From positions 3,474,501 through 3,538,500 of the forward strand of contig NZ_CP107932.1 of the NCBI RefSeq assembly GCF_036032445.1: 64,000 nucleotides of DNA, in the 5' to 3' direction. The translations under genes and the position numbers were made by a program. The notes beneath the pieces are model-generated. The model was not told where the DNA came from. It did not search any database and saw nothing but the letters and a program-made list of their open reading frames with translations. Positions 38,015 through 46,756 of this stretch are shown piece by piece. Position 1 is the first letter of the stretch; each line of letters begins with the position of its first letter. Source of the stretch: Nocardia sp. NBC_00416 (lineage in GTDB: Bacteria > Actinomycetota > Actinomycetes > Mycobacteriales > Mycobacteriaceae).

Positions 38015-38485
38015 TCCCCATTTCGAATTGAAATGATTTCATCAACCGATTTCGACATAGTCCGAATATTGGATTGCCAGACAATCAACGCTCGATATGT
38101 ATCGAATTGTCAAGCACTACTGGCGAGTTGGTGCTAACGTTTCGCTGGTTGCCATCGAAAGAGGGCCGTCGCGTCTGAAATTTCTCACTCACAGATACCT
38201 CTCACTCTCTGGCACCACCTACTGTGCGGGCTGTTGTCGGCAGCTGGATTGCCACAATGCGATTACTCAGCGGCTAGCGTTTCCCTCTCCTCCAACGCCT
38301 CCGCCGCCGTATCGACCGGTACAGGCCGCCCCGGTTAGCCCCACCCGTGATCACGCCCGTCCGCCGTTTCGGGGCGGACTACGGCCCCGGCTGGGTGACC
38401 CGCCGTGGTGGGGTGCGGTGGTCGGGTAGGCGGTGCCGGGGCGCAGCGGGTGGGTGTTTCGTTGCCACATAGGGACGAATCCGGT
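38015..38485. promoter_or_regulatory. AT-rich regulatory region upstream of xis-int
   Basis: This 471-bp region is much richer in A+T than its surroundings up to about 38280. It contains ATTTCGAATTGAAAT (38018-38032, arms ATTTC/GAAAT) overlapping TGAAATGATTTCA (38027-38039, 6-bp arms), both within 25 bp of the excisionase ATG. They are plausible operators for a regulator or Xis itself. The right part (38280-38485) holds the 3' flank of the VirB4 gene and no called gene. Confidence 0.5.
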
Positions 38486-41449
38486 TCAGACCGAGCGGTT
38501 GTCGAGGATCACCTCTTCCTTCTCGTGAGCATCGATGTCGCCAGCGCCGCGAGCGGGCGCTGTGATCTCGGGACCGGTGGGTTCGGTGGGAGCGGGCAGC
38601 GGTGCCGTAGCGTCGATCTCGATATCGGGGTCGGCTTCGTCGTTGCTGGCAGCGAGTTCGCCGGGGTCGGTGGTGATGAGAGCGTTCTCGGTGGGTGAGG
38701 CCAGCGATGCGAACACCGCACGGTCGGTGCCGCCGACCGTGAGCAGTCCGCTGCCGCGTGCGGCGGAGAGCAGGAACTGTTGCTCGCCTTCGGAGAGCCG
38801 GAACGCCGCGGTGACCTCGTCGATGGCTTGAGGTGCTTGGCGGAGCAGGATCTGGGTGGCGGCGTTGGAGACGATCGCGCGCCCGAGTTCGGTGGACAGG
38901 ACATCGGTGCTGTCCTGGGTGGCGATGGTGAGCCCGGCCCAGTGTTTGCGGAAGCTCTTCGCCGCCTTGAACAGGAACTGGGCTCCGGCGGGTTGGCGCA
39001 TGAGCAGCCATGCTTCGTCCACGGTGATCATGCGGGGCCGCCGGTCGGCCGGGTTGGAGACTTGTCGCCAGGTCACGTCCAGGACCAACAGGGTGCCTAT
39101 GGTCTTGAGTTCCTCGGGCAGCTCCCGCAGTGAGAACACCACCAGCCCGCCTTCGGGGTCAGTGGTGGTGGGCCCGTCGAGCATCCCGGCATAGGCGCCG
39201 GCGCCGACGTAAGGCGCGAGTCCGTCGGCGATCTCGCTGGCCGCTGGTGTGGCGAGTCGGGCCAGGTGCTCGCGTAGGCCGCTCAGGGTCGGGGCGGGGT
39301 GGGTCCAGGTGGCGGGGTCGTCGGTGATTCCGGCATCGGCGTAGGTGGCGGTCAGGGCGGTGTCGAGGGCGGCTCGCTGGGCGGGGTTCTGGTTGCCGAG
39401 CAGGACCGTGATGAGGGTGTGCAGGAAGAGTTTGCGGCGGGTGAGAGCGTCGGCGGGGGCGCTGCGGCTGCCGTCGGGGCGGGTGTGGATTTCCAGGTCG
39501 AAGGGGTTGAGTCGCTGCCCTTCCGCGCCGAGGCGCAGGTGGGTGCCGCCGACGGCGTGGGCGAGGCGGCGGTATTCGTCTTCGGGGTCGATGACGATTT
39601 GTTCGATCCCGCGGTAGAGCGAGCGCAGGATCTCGGTCTTGACCAGATACGACTTGCCTGCGCCGCTGCGGCCCAGGACGACCAGGTTGTGGTTGTGGGC
39701 CTCGGGGCCGAAGCGGTCCACGAACAGCAGTCCCGAGGCAGCGTCGCGGCCGTAGAACACACCCTGGGGCCGCTCGGCCTGTGCCGGGTCGGCGGCGGGC
39801 AGTTGCGGAGAGTCGAAGGGGAACGCCGCAGCGAGGGCGGCGGTGTCGAAGGTGCGCCACACCCGAATCAGATCCAAGCCCAAGGGCAAGGTGGTGACCC
39901 AAGCTTGGGCGGCGCGGTAGGCCAGGGTGCAGGTGTCCACGAGCAGGCTCGCGGCCAATGCTCGGACAGCGGCGAGTTCATCGGCGAGTTCGGCTTCGGT
40001 GTCGGCGTGGACGGTGAGGTAGATCCCCACCCGGAACAACCGTGCTTCAGCGCGTGCCACGCGCGCCGACAGCTCGGCGGCGTCTTCGACCGCGACATCG
40101 ACCTGCGGATCAGACAGCCGGCCCCGGCCCGCGTCGTGCATGCGGGAGGACTCCAACCGCGCGAGCTGGCGACGCAACCGGGTCGCGGCGGTGACCGGGT
40201 CGACGGGGTCGATATGCACGCCGACCTCGACGCGCCCGGGATGGGTCAACAGCGGCGCGAGCCAGCCGGCCGCGACCTCCCTCGGATACCCGGTCACCGC
40301 CAGGGTCGCGGCCCAGTCCCCGCCGATCTCCAGGTGCCGGGTACCGATCGTCAACGACTCGGGCGTGAACTCGGCCCCGACCGGCACGGCGAACGGGTCC
40401 GCCACACCGGCCCCGCCCAATCCGGCGGCGGTGACAACGGCTGTGCCAGGCGAGACGTCGGCGGCGGCGGAGACGAGGCCCTCGGGATTGCAGCAGCTGC
40501 GCAGGACCGCGCTGGCCTGTAGGTCATCGAGGGCGGTGACGGTGACGCCCAGCGCGGACAGGACATCGGCGGCCTCGTTGAGCCGACGCAGCAGCCGCGA
40601 CTCCGCACCGCGACGCACGGCGGCCGACACGGCACGCCGGGACCGGTTTCGCCTAAACAGGCTGGCCCGCGGCGAGGTGGTGGCGGGGTGGTCGAGTGGT
40701 TCGCGCCAGACGAGCAGCACTTGGCGGCGGGCCAGGTACTCCCCCGCGGCGAGGTCGTTCAGGTGCGCGGCGTGGTCGGCTGCGGCGGCGGCCAGCTCCG
40801 GCGACATGTCGCGGGCGCCGGCGTGCAGGCCGGTGAGGTGGGCGGTGAGGTCCAGGCGGGCCGAGCGGATGAGGATCTGGACGGGCTGGCGCAGGGTGTG
40901 TAACCAGCCCGCGAGCTGCCCGACGAGGCTGTCCTGCTCGGCCGGGGTCCGCAACGACAAGTTCAGGGTGCCCGCGACCGCAACGACAACCAGCCCATCG
41001 GATCCGAGATCGACTACCCCGACGCCAGTACTGCCGGGGGTCACCGACTCCGGTAGCCGCTGCCCTTGAGTCGATAGTCCTGCCAGGCGCGGCGGACGGG
41101 GGCGGGATCGCGTGGCGCGGTCGGTGATCCACTTTGGCGCCGCGAGCGCAGTTGCCTCGGTGCCGGTCACTAGGTGACGGGATGAGAGGCGGTGCCGGAT
41201 CGCGGCGACCAGCAACAGGTCGGCCGACAGCCCATCGCGGCGGGTCGAGATAGCGACGGTGACCACGACCGCGATCGGAGTGGCGGCGGCCAGGAACACC
41301 ACGGGTGCGAGGACGGCCCGCGTGGCGATCCACGCCGAGTACAGCAACAGTGCGGTGGTGGCGAGAACAGCGATCTGGCGGGCGGTGAATTGTCCGATGA
41401 TGCGGTCGCTGCGGTCGACGTCAGCGGGTATGCGAACGATCGTGCTCAT
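38486..41449 (-). CDS. VirB4-like T4SS ATPase fused to N-terminal PrgI-like domain
   Basis: A 987-residue conjugation ATPase. The N-terminal ~90 residues have two transmembrane helices (ARQIAVLATTALLLYSAWIA ... APVVFLAAATPIAVVVTVAI), similar to PrgI/VirB3-type proteins, fused to a VirB4-like ATPase. Walker A is VVLGRSGAGKSYLVKT and Walker B is RMITVDEAWLLM. The C-terminus is a variable acidic/proline tail. It powers assembly of the mating channel. The ATG at 41449 overlaps the stop of the VirB6-like gene by 4 bp; longer frames upstream are not homologous. Confidence 0.9.
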   Translation of the reverse strand: MSTIVRIPADVDRSDRIIGQFTARQIAVLATTALLLYSAWIATRAVLAPVVFLAAATPIAVVVTVAISTRRDGLSADLLLVAAIRHRLSSRHLVTGTEATALAAPKWITDRATRSRPRPPRLAGLSTQGQRLPESVTPGSTGVGVVDLGSDGLVVVAVAGTLNLSLRTPAEQDSLVGQLAGWLHTLRQPVQILIRSARLDLTAHLTGLHAGARDMSPELAAAAADHAAHLNDLAAGEYLARRQVLLVWREPLDHPATTSPRASLFRRNRSRRAVSAAVRRGAESRLLRRLNEAADVLSALGVTVTALDDLQASAVLRSCCNPEGLVSAAADVSPGTAVVTAAGLGGAGVADPFAVPVGAEFTPESLTIGTRHLEIGGDWAATLAVTGYPREVAAGWLAPLLTHPGRVEVGVHIDPVDPVTAATRLRRQLARLESSRMHDAGRGRLSDPQVDVAVEDAAELSARVARAEARLFRVGIYLTVHADTEAELADELAAVRALAASLLVDTCTLAYRAAQAWVTTLPLGLDLIRVWRTFDTAALAAAFPFDSPQLPAADPAQAERPQGVFYGRDAASGLLFVDRFGPEAHNHNLVVLGRSGAGKSYLVKTEILRSLYRGIEQIVIDPEDEYRRLAHAVGGTHLRLGAEGQRLNPFDLEIHTRPDGSRSAPADALTRRKLFLHTLITVLLGNQNPAQRAALDTALTATYADAGITDDPATWTHPAPTLSGLREHLARLATPAASEIADGLAPYVGAGAYAGMLDGPTTTDPEGGLVVFSLRELPEELKTIGTLLVLDVTWRQVSNPADRRPRMITVDEAWLLMRQPAGAQFLFKAAKSFRKHWAGLTIATQDSTDVLSTELGRAIVSNAATQILLRQAPQAIDEVTAAFRLSEGEQQFLLSAARGSGLLTVGGTDRAVFASLASPTENALITTDPGELAASNDEADPDIEIDATAPLPAPTEPTGPEITAPARGAGDIDAHEKEEVILDNRSV

Positions 41450-43326
41450 CGACGTGTTCCTCCTCGGGGAGCGCGCGGCGCGCGCCGACGCACCGGTAGA
41501 TCTGGCATCGGCAAATGCAGCTGACGCCCGGCCGGACGCGCTGGTGCAGGTGGTTGTGGTGGGTTCGATGGTGGCGGTGCAGGTTTGATGCGAGTCGCCG
41601 GGAACGGCAGCGGGTATTGGCCGCTGCGGGTGGGCCGGATGCGGGCATAGGGGTCGGCTGGTGGCGGTTCGGTGAAGTCGAATGCGAGCTGGTCGGGTCG
41701 ACGCCGAGGAGCCGTTCGCGCCGCTGGAGGTTGCGGCGGTGCCGGCGGTGAGGGCCGTACTCGGCGTACCGGGATCGGTAACGGGTACTGGCCGCCTTTT
41801 CCGGGGCGGATTCCCCGATACGGGTCGGGCTCGGTGAAGTCGAATGCGAGTTGCCGCCCACGCGGCGAGCGCGCCGGTCGGGTCGGGGCCGCAGCGGTGG
41901 AGGCGGTTGGGGTCGGGCTCGGTTGCGTCCGAACTCGACGCACACCGTCGAGGGGAAGCATCAGTTGCCCGTCGCGTGTCGAGCGCACCCGCGCATACGG
42001 GTCCGGGGGCGCCGACGGAGTAGCGAGTCGACCCTGCCGGGACAACCGGGGCTGGGACAACCGGGCCGGAGTGGCCGCAGCGCCGCGCCCGCCCCCGGAC
42101 GAGCCGCCCTTGAGCAGGCCGTAGGTTTTGTAGGCGATGAAGCCGCGGGCCAGCGAGCCGATCATGCTCCGTCCGCTGCTGGGGCCGATACGCATGCTCG
42201 ACAGGAGCCAGAACGGGACCTTGATCAGCACGGCGATCAACGCGAGTCCGATGATCAAACTCACCAGACCGTCGGCGTTGGGGCCGAAGAACTCCCAGCC
42301 GCCAGGGGTGAGGAACACCCGCAGCAAGGTGATCAGCACCAGGGACTGCACCACCTGGATCGCCAGGCACGCGGCGAACGAGCGCCACCACCACCGCGCC
42401 ACCGCATCCAATCCAGGTAGGACGTGGCACATCAAGGCCAGCGGGGCGGCAACGACCAGGATGATGGTGATCGCCACCCGCACCACGTAGGTGATCAGCA
42501 GCAGCACCAGCAGGACCACGAGCGCGAGTTCGAGGAGCAGCATGAAGATCCCGGGCCCCGCCGCCGGGCTCACCAGACCCCGAACTGCGGTGATGGTGGC
42601 GAGTTCCCGCAGCGCGGCACCGGCGGAATCGGGGTCGAGGCCATCGCCGGCAAGGCTGGTCGCCAGGGCGTTGGCGAATCGGATCGCCTGAGACGCGATG
42701 AGCAGACTCGTTGCCCCGGCGAGGAACCCGACCACGATCCGCGGCGCCAGATCCTGTATCGCGTACCGGGTTTGCAGGGTTTCGCGGACCATCAGCAAGA
42801 TCCCGGCCGCCATCACCAGCAGCCCATAGATCGCCAGCATCGCCTGCCACGACGAATCCCATAATTCACCGACCCGAGGCAGATCCCCCGGTTCCGGAGT
42901 CGTCAGCAAAGTCTGGGACAGCAGATCCAGCAGCGGGTTGAGCGCGGATTCGACCAGCCGCTGGAAGAACCCGTCGATCGCGTTGTCCACGCATCCAGAG
43001 ATGTTGCTGACCCCGCACTCGGCAGCGTCGGGCTCCGAACCCGGCGAGCCCGGATCGCCCGGCACGGGTGAGACCGGGCTCGACGGGACGGTGGTCGTGG
43101 ACGGGGGTGGCTCCACCCACCTCGTCCGCGGCGGGGTAGTGGTAGGTCCGGGCGTGCTGGGAGTGAGGGTCACCGGGACGGTCGGTGTCGCTGGCTGCGC
43201 GGCGGCATCGACTGTGCCGGTGAGGGTGATCAGTACCGCCAGCAACGCTGCGGCTGCGGTTGCCGCCGCGGCGTCCAGGGTTCGTGATGGCCTCGGCGCA
43301 GGTCGTTTCTGGGATGAGGCGTTCAT
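41446..43326 (-). CDS. VirB6/TrbL-like T4SS membrane protein with repetitive tail
   Basis: A 626-residue protein with an N-terminal signal/hydrophobic segment, a Thr/Pro-rich linker, and a core with about six transmembrane helices (e.g. AMLAIYGLLVMAAGILLMV, ALVVLLVLLLITYVVRVAI). This is the VirB6-like inner-membrane channel organisation. The last ~220 residues are hydrophilic and repeat a motif of the form QLAFDFTEPDPYRGIRP...GQYPLPIP two or three times. Its role in the tail is unknown. It lies between the pilin and VirB4 genes in one operon. Confidence 0.85.
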   Translation of the reverse strand: MNASSQKRPAPRPSRTLDAAAATAAAALLAVLITLTGTVDAAAQPATPTVPVTLTPSTPGPTTTPPRTRWVEPPPSTTTVPSSPVSPVPGDPGSPGSEPDAAECGVSNISGCVDNAIDGFFQRLVESALNPLLDLLSQTLLTTPEPGDLPRVGELWDSSWQAMLAIYGLLVMAAGILLMVRETLQTRYAIQDLAPRIVVGFLAGATSLLIASQAIRFANALATSLAGDGLDPDSAGAALRELATITAVRGLVSPAAGPGIFMLLLELALVVLLVLLLITYVVRVAITIILVVAAPLALMCHVLPGLDAVARWWWRSFAACLAIQVVQSLVLITLLRVFLTPGGWEFFGPNADGLVSLIIGLALIAVLIKVPFWLLSSMRIGPSSGRSMIGSLARGFIAYKTYGLLKGGSSGGGRGAAATPARLSQPRLSRQGRLATPSAPPDPYARVRSTRDGQLMLPLDGVRRVRTQPSPTPTASTAAAPTRPARSPRGRQLAFDFTEPDPYRGIRPGKGGQYPLPIPVRRVRPSPPAPPQPPAARTAPRRRPDQLAFDFTEPPPADPYARIRPTRSGQYPLPFPATRIKPAPPPSNPPQPPAPARPAGRQLHLPMPDLPVRRRAPRAPRGGTRR

Positions 43327-43328
43327 TG

Positions 43329-43736
43329 TCAGGCCCCGACGATGGATTTGAGGACCGTGACGATCACCGGGGCCAGCATTGCCAGCGCATAGCCCAGGCA
43401 CGCGGCGCGGAAGGCGGTCTTGGCCTTCTCTGTCTCGGCCGGATCGCCCCCGCCGATCAGATAGCGGGCGCCGGCCACGGTCAAACACACCGTCGCCAGC
43501 GCGGCGAGGATGCCGATCAACCAGGTGCGGATGTTGTCGAGCACCTGATCCAGCGACGACGCGATCGCCAGCACCGACGGCTCCGGTGGCGCAGCCGACG
43601 CCGACCCGGCTACGAGCACCAGCAGGATCGGCACCGTGCCCAGTACCGCAAGGATTGTCGGCCACCGCCGTACGAGTGGGTGTCGTGTGGGGCACACCGG
43701 TGATGCCTCGCTGGCGGGGAGTCGATTCACGCACAT
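43329..43736 (-). CDS. T4SS pilin-like protein (VirB2-type)
   Basis: A 135-residue protein with a signal peptide (about 28-48, ending ASAAPPEP) and two transmembrane segments (WLIGILAALATVCLTVAGARY and ACLGYALAMLAPVIVTVL) joined by GGGDPAETEKAKTAFR. That short loop and its Lys/Arg spacing are characteristic of the T4SS_pilin family. It would form the conjugative pilus or channel fibre. It starts within the last bases of the upstream gene (10-bp overlap). Confidence 0.85.
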   Translation of the reverse strand: MCVNRLPASEASPVCPTRHPLVRRWPTILAVLGTVPILLVLVAGSASAAPPEPSVLAIASSLDQVLDNIRTWLIGILAALATVCLTVAGARYLIGGGDPAETEKAKTAFRAACLGYALAMLAPVIVTVLKSIVGA

Positions 43737-44572
43737 GCGGCCACCTCCCCGTGGCCGGTGGTCGAGCGAGCGGGTGCCATAGGGGTTTCCACGATGCTGG
43801 TGGCGCCCGAGTCGTCGTGGGCGCGGTCGGTCAGCCAGGCCAGCAGGGCGTGTTCGGCGCGACGGCGTCGTTTACGCAGTGCCCACACCGACTGTCCGCG
43901 TTCGGCGGCCAGCGAGGTCAGTGAGCGGCGTTCCCACCGCGAGACCGCGATCAACCCCGCCGCGGCTTCGCTGATCACGCCAGCGGCGACGGCCTGGGCG
44001 AGGACGGTTTCGGGGTGGCCGGGCTGTGACACCATCACCCGCGCCTGCTCACCGACCGGGCCGAGATCGGCGGCGGGCAGCACGACCAACTCCTGATGGT
44101 CTGCCGCCGCGGCGGCGCGGTAGGCCGCCCACCGCAACCGAAGCAACACCCACGGCCGCGCCAACTCGACCCGACTCAGGTAGGCGAAGAACCCTGCCAG
44201 GGTCTCGGACTCGATGTCATGGCGACGGGAGCTGTGCGGCGCCGCGAACACGCTCGCTGTCTTGGCCAGCATCGGCTCGGCCAGGCACGCGCACACCAGC
44301 ATCGCATCGCCTCCGTGTGCGCGGGAGCGCTCGATCAGCCACACCCAGATCGCGTCGATCTCGGCGATCGGCACCGCCGGGTCACGCAACCGCTCCCGCA
44401 GCCCCGCCCATGACTCGACCGGGTCTCCGGTGGCTCCCACTGTCGGCACGGGGCGCGGATCGGCAGGCAACACCTGCGCGGCAATCCGGTTGAAACTCGA
44501 CCGCACCACCCCCAGCGGCGACGGTCCCGGCCCGCTCGATCCCGGGTATTCGACCGATCCTGAATTCGTCAC
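43727..44572 (-). CDS. Sigma-factor-like/HTH DNA-binding regulator of the ICE
   Basis: A 281-residue protein, Ala/Arg-rich. The middle part (ETLAGFFAYLSRVELARPWVLLRLRWAAYRAA) and the C-terminal part (AAGLIAVSRWERRSLTSLAAERGQSVWALRKRRRRAEHALLAWL, split here at SLTS) resemble the region 2 and region 4 arrangement of sigma-70-type factors. The start is GTG 44572, preceded by AGGAG at six bases; upstream frames contain repeat sequence and are not used. As first gene of the T4SS operon it is a candidate transfer regulator. Confidence 0.6.
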   Translation of the reverse strand: MTNSGSVEYPGSSGPGPSPLGVVRSSFNRIAAQVLPADPRPVPTVGATGDPVESWAGLRERLRDPAVPIAEIDAIWVWLIERSRAHGGDAMLVCACLAEPMLAKTASVFAAPHSSRRHDIESETLAGFFAYLSRVELARPWVLLRLRWAAYRAAAAADHQELVVLPAADLGPVGEQARVMVSQPGHPETVLAQAVAAGVISEAAAGLIAVSRWERRSLTSLAAERGQSVWALRKRRRRAEHALLAWLTDRAHDDSGATSIVETPMAPARSTTGHGEVAACA

Positions 44573-45008
44573 AATCAACTCCTGCTCGGTGGAAATAAAT
44601 TCCGACCTCACAAGGACACAGAAGACCCACATCCAAACCGCACCGAAAACACATCCAAACCGCACCCAAACAACACCCGGACCACATCCACACCACATCT
44701 GGCGTCGATCAGCGAACTTCAGGCATCCACCGAGACACTCACCGGAGTACACCAGCATCCACCGCCACTACCTGCACATTTGTATGAGCGGATGCGGTTT
44801 GGGTGTGGTTTGGATGTCACCCCGAACCACTCCGGCGAACAGTAGAAAATTCTTTTGAATATTTTTCTCAGCCCCTCCTGAAATGGGAGAACCAGCCGAC
44901 GATTTCGCACGTAGAGAATTCGTCTTAATTGGTGGAGCGGTGTCCCGATAAGGGCTCTTTGACGGCAGTAGATAAGTACACACTTCTCTCTCACCGTCAG
45001 GAGACTCG
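44573..45008. promoter_or_regulatory. Divergent ICE control region with iteron-like repeats
   Basis: This 436-bp region separates the minus-strand T4SS operon from the plus-strand methyltransferase/coupling operon. CACATCCAAACCGCACC occurs at 44628-44644 and 44650-44666 (22-bp period), a shorter form CACATCCACACCAC starts at 44683, and inverted copies with two mismatches lie at 44792-44808 and 44803-44819. AT-rich DNA follows (44838-44865). This build suits an origin of replication or operator for a transfer regulator. Confidence 0.6.
44628..44819. repeat. Iteron-like repeats of CACATCCAAACCGCACC
   Basis: Two exact direct copies 22 bp apart, one partial copy on the plus strand, and two overlapping near copies in inverse orientation about 110 bp away. 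Distribution and length (about 17 bp) resemble iterons of plasmid or ICE replication origins, but the binding protein is unknown. Confidence 0.65.
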
Positions 45009-45677
45009 ATGACCGCCAATGCCTCCCAGCCCCGCCGCCGGTCGGCCACCGTGCCCACGACCGGCACGGTCCAGGTCCCCTCGACCTTGTGGGCGCTCGG
45101 TGCAGAACCGCTCGATCCCGATGACCGCTGGCCCGGTCCGGTTCTGTCCCGGGCAGTCGGTGAGTTCTCTTCTCCTGGTTCGAGGGTGATGTTGATCGGC
45201 TGGCCCGCGCCCACCACCCGAGGCAATCTGCGGATACTTGAGCCGGACACGGCGACAGCCCTCGCGGCGATCCGGAACCTGGACCGCCGCAGCGCCGACG
45301 CCCCCGACCACACTGCCGGCTTCGGTGAGCCGGTCGATCTCGTAATCGCCAGCCTGCTGGCCGACCATATCGATTCGGCGAGGGCCGCCGAGCATGTCAC
45401 CGCGCGCGCGACCGAGGTGATGGCGATGGGTGCGCTGCTGGTCGTGCTCAGCCGCTGCCGCCACAGCAACAGCGGAGTCCTGCTCGATCCAGTGGGTTCA
45501 GTCGTGGCCGCCGCCCAGGCCGCCGATCTGCTCTACCTCCAGCACATCATCGCCGCCCCCGTCACCGGCCACACCGTCACCGCGGCCCGGCCCATCGATC
45601 CGACCGCCAACGGCGTTCCACGGCACACAGTCGCCCATATCGACGTGGCCGTGTTCCTTCAGCCCGCACACGGCTGA
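45009..45677 (+). CDS. Hypothetical ICE protein adjacent to DNA methyltransferase
   Basis: A 222-residue protein preceded by AGGAG. It has a central alternating hydrophobic pattern (SRVMLIGWPAP, VDLVIASLLADHI, ATEVMAMGALLVVLSRC, LLYLQHIIAAP) that could be a Rossmann-like or methyltransferase-like fold without recognisable catalytic motifs. No signal peptide is present. It lies 59 bp upstream of the DNA methyltransferase, and the pair probably act together; I cannot assign a function. Confidence 0.6.
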   Translation: MTANASQPRRRSATVPTTGTVQVPSTLWALGAEPLDPDDRWPGPVLSRAVGEFSSPGSRVMLIGWPAPTTRGNLRILEPDTATALAAIRNLDRRSADAPDHTAGFGEPVDLVIASLLADHIDSARAAEHVTARATEVMAMGALLVVLSRCRHSNSGVLLDPVGSVVAAAQAADLLYLQHIIAAPVTGHTVTAARPIDPTANGVPRHTVAHIDVAVFLQPAHG

Positions 45678-45736
45678 CCCCCGTCCGGCTCATCATCCCC
45701 CGGTTCCGATCAACAGATCTTGCGAAGGACTACTCG

Positions 45737-46756
45737 ATGACTCTGGACCCCACCACCGCGAACGCGAACGCGAACATCGACTCCGCTATCGCCGCACCCA
45801 CCGGCCCCGCCGATCTACCGGTGTCGGTGTGGGCGACCGCCCAAAACGCGCCCGCCGCGCAGCGGCGGGGCCGCTATCACCCCGACAGCACCGCGCACCC
45901 GGCGAAGATGCTCCCCGCAATCGTGCAACACGCCGTCGAAACCTACACCCGCCCCGGCGATCTCGTCCTGGATCCCATGTGCGGAATCGGCACCACCCTC
46001 GTCGAATCCCTGCACCTCGGCCGCCGCGCCGTGGGCGTGGAATACGAAACCCGGTGGGCCGAGCTGGCACGCACCAATATCGGACTGGCGCACGAGACCG
46101 GGATCGACCTCGCTGCCGACGTCTACACCGGCGACGCCCGCAAACTCACCACCCTGGTACCCCAAGAGTTGCACGGGCAGGTGGATCTGGTGATCACCTC
46201 CCCGCCCTACGGCGACTCCCTGCACGGCCACGTCCGCGCCAACGGCAAAGCCCCGGTAGTCAAAACGAATCACCGCTACGGGCCGGTGCTCGACCGCGGC
46301 AACCTCGCCAACGTCGGAATCGGCCGGCTGCTCTCCGGATTCACAAAAATCCTCGCCGGCGCCGCCGAGTACCTAGCCCCGGGCGGGCATGTCGTGATCA
46401 CCGCCCGGCCATGGCGCCAACACGCCGAGCTGGTGAACCTACCCACCCATTTGTTCACCTGCGGCGAGCTGGCCGGGCTTGTCCCCGTCGAACGGTGCGT
46501 CGCGCTGCTGGGCCGATTGTCCGAGGGTGAACTCGTCGCCCGCAGCAGCTTCTTCCAACGCGACTTCGTCGTCAAACAACGCGCCGCCGGACTGCCGATC
46601 CACCTCATAGCGCATGAGGATGTCGTTGTTCTACGCAAGCCGGACGCCGGTGCCGCCTCGACCGAACACCGCAGGGCGCGTCCACGATTCCCCTACGGTA
46701 CTACCCCGGCCCTGGGAACGAGCGGTAACGACAAACCGGGGTCGGTGGCGGCATGA
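45737..46756 (+). CDS. DNA N4/N6 methyltransferase
   Basis: A 339-residue SAM-dependent DNA methyltransferase. The SAM-binding motif LVLDPMCGIGTTLVESL (about residues 75-91) comes before the catalytic motif VITSPPYGDSLHG (about 153-165), the order of the gamma-type class. There is no restriction endonuclease gene next to it, so on the ICE it may protect transferred DNA from host restriction. The last 4 bp overlap the coupling-protein gene. Confidence 0.9.
   Translation: MTLDPTTANANANIDSAIAAPTGPADLPVSVWATAQNAPAAQRRGRYHPDSTAHPAKMLPAIVQHAVETYTRPGDLVLDPMCGIGTTLVESLHLGRRAVGVEYETRWAELARTNIGLAHETGIDLAADVYTGDARKLTTLVPQELHGQVDLVITSPPYGDSLHGHVRANGKAPVVKTNHRYGPVLDRGNLANVGIGRLLSGFTKILAGAAEYLAPGGHVVITARPWRQHAELVNLPTHLFTCGELAGLVPVERCVALLGRLSEGELVARSSFFQRDFVVKQRAAGLPIHLIAHEDVVVLRKPDAGAASTEHRRARPRFPYGTTPALGTSGNDKPGSVAA

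Noticed and set aside
38495..41588. Long plus-strand frames opposite the VirB4-like gene (for example 39299-40522)
   Set aside because: Shadow frames produced by the codon bias of the high-GC VirB4 gene on the other strand.
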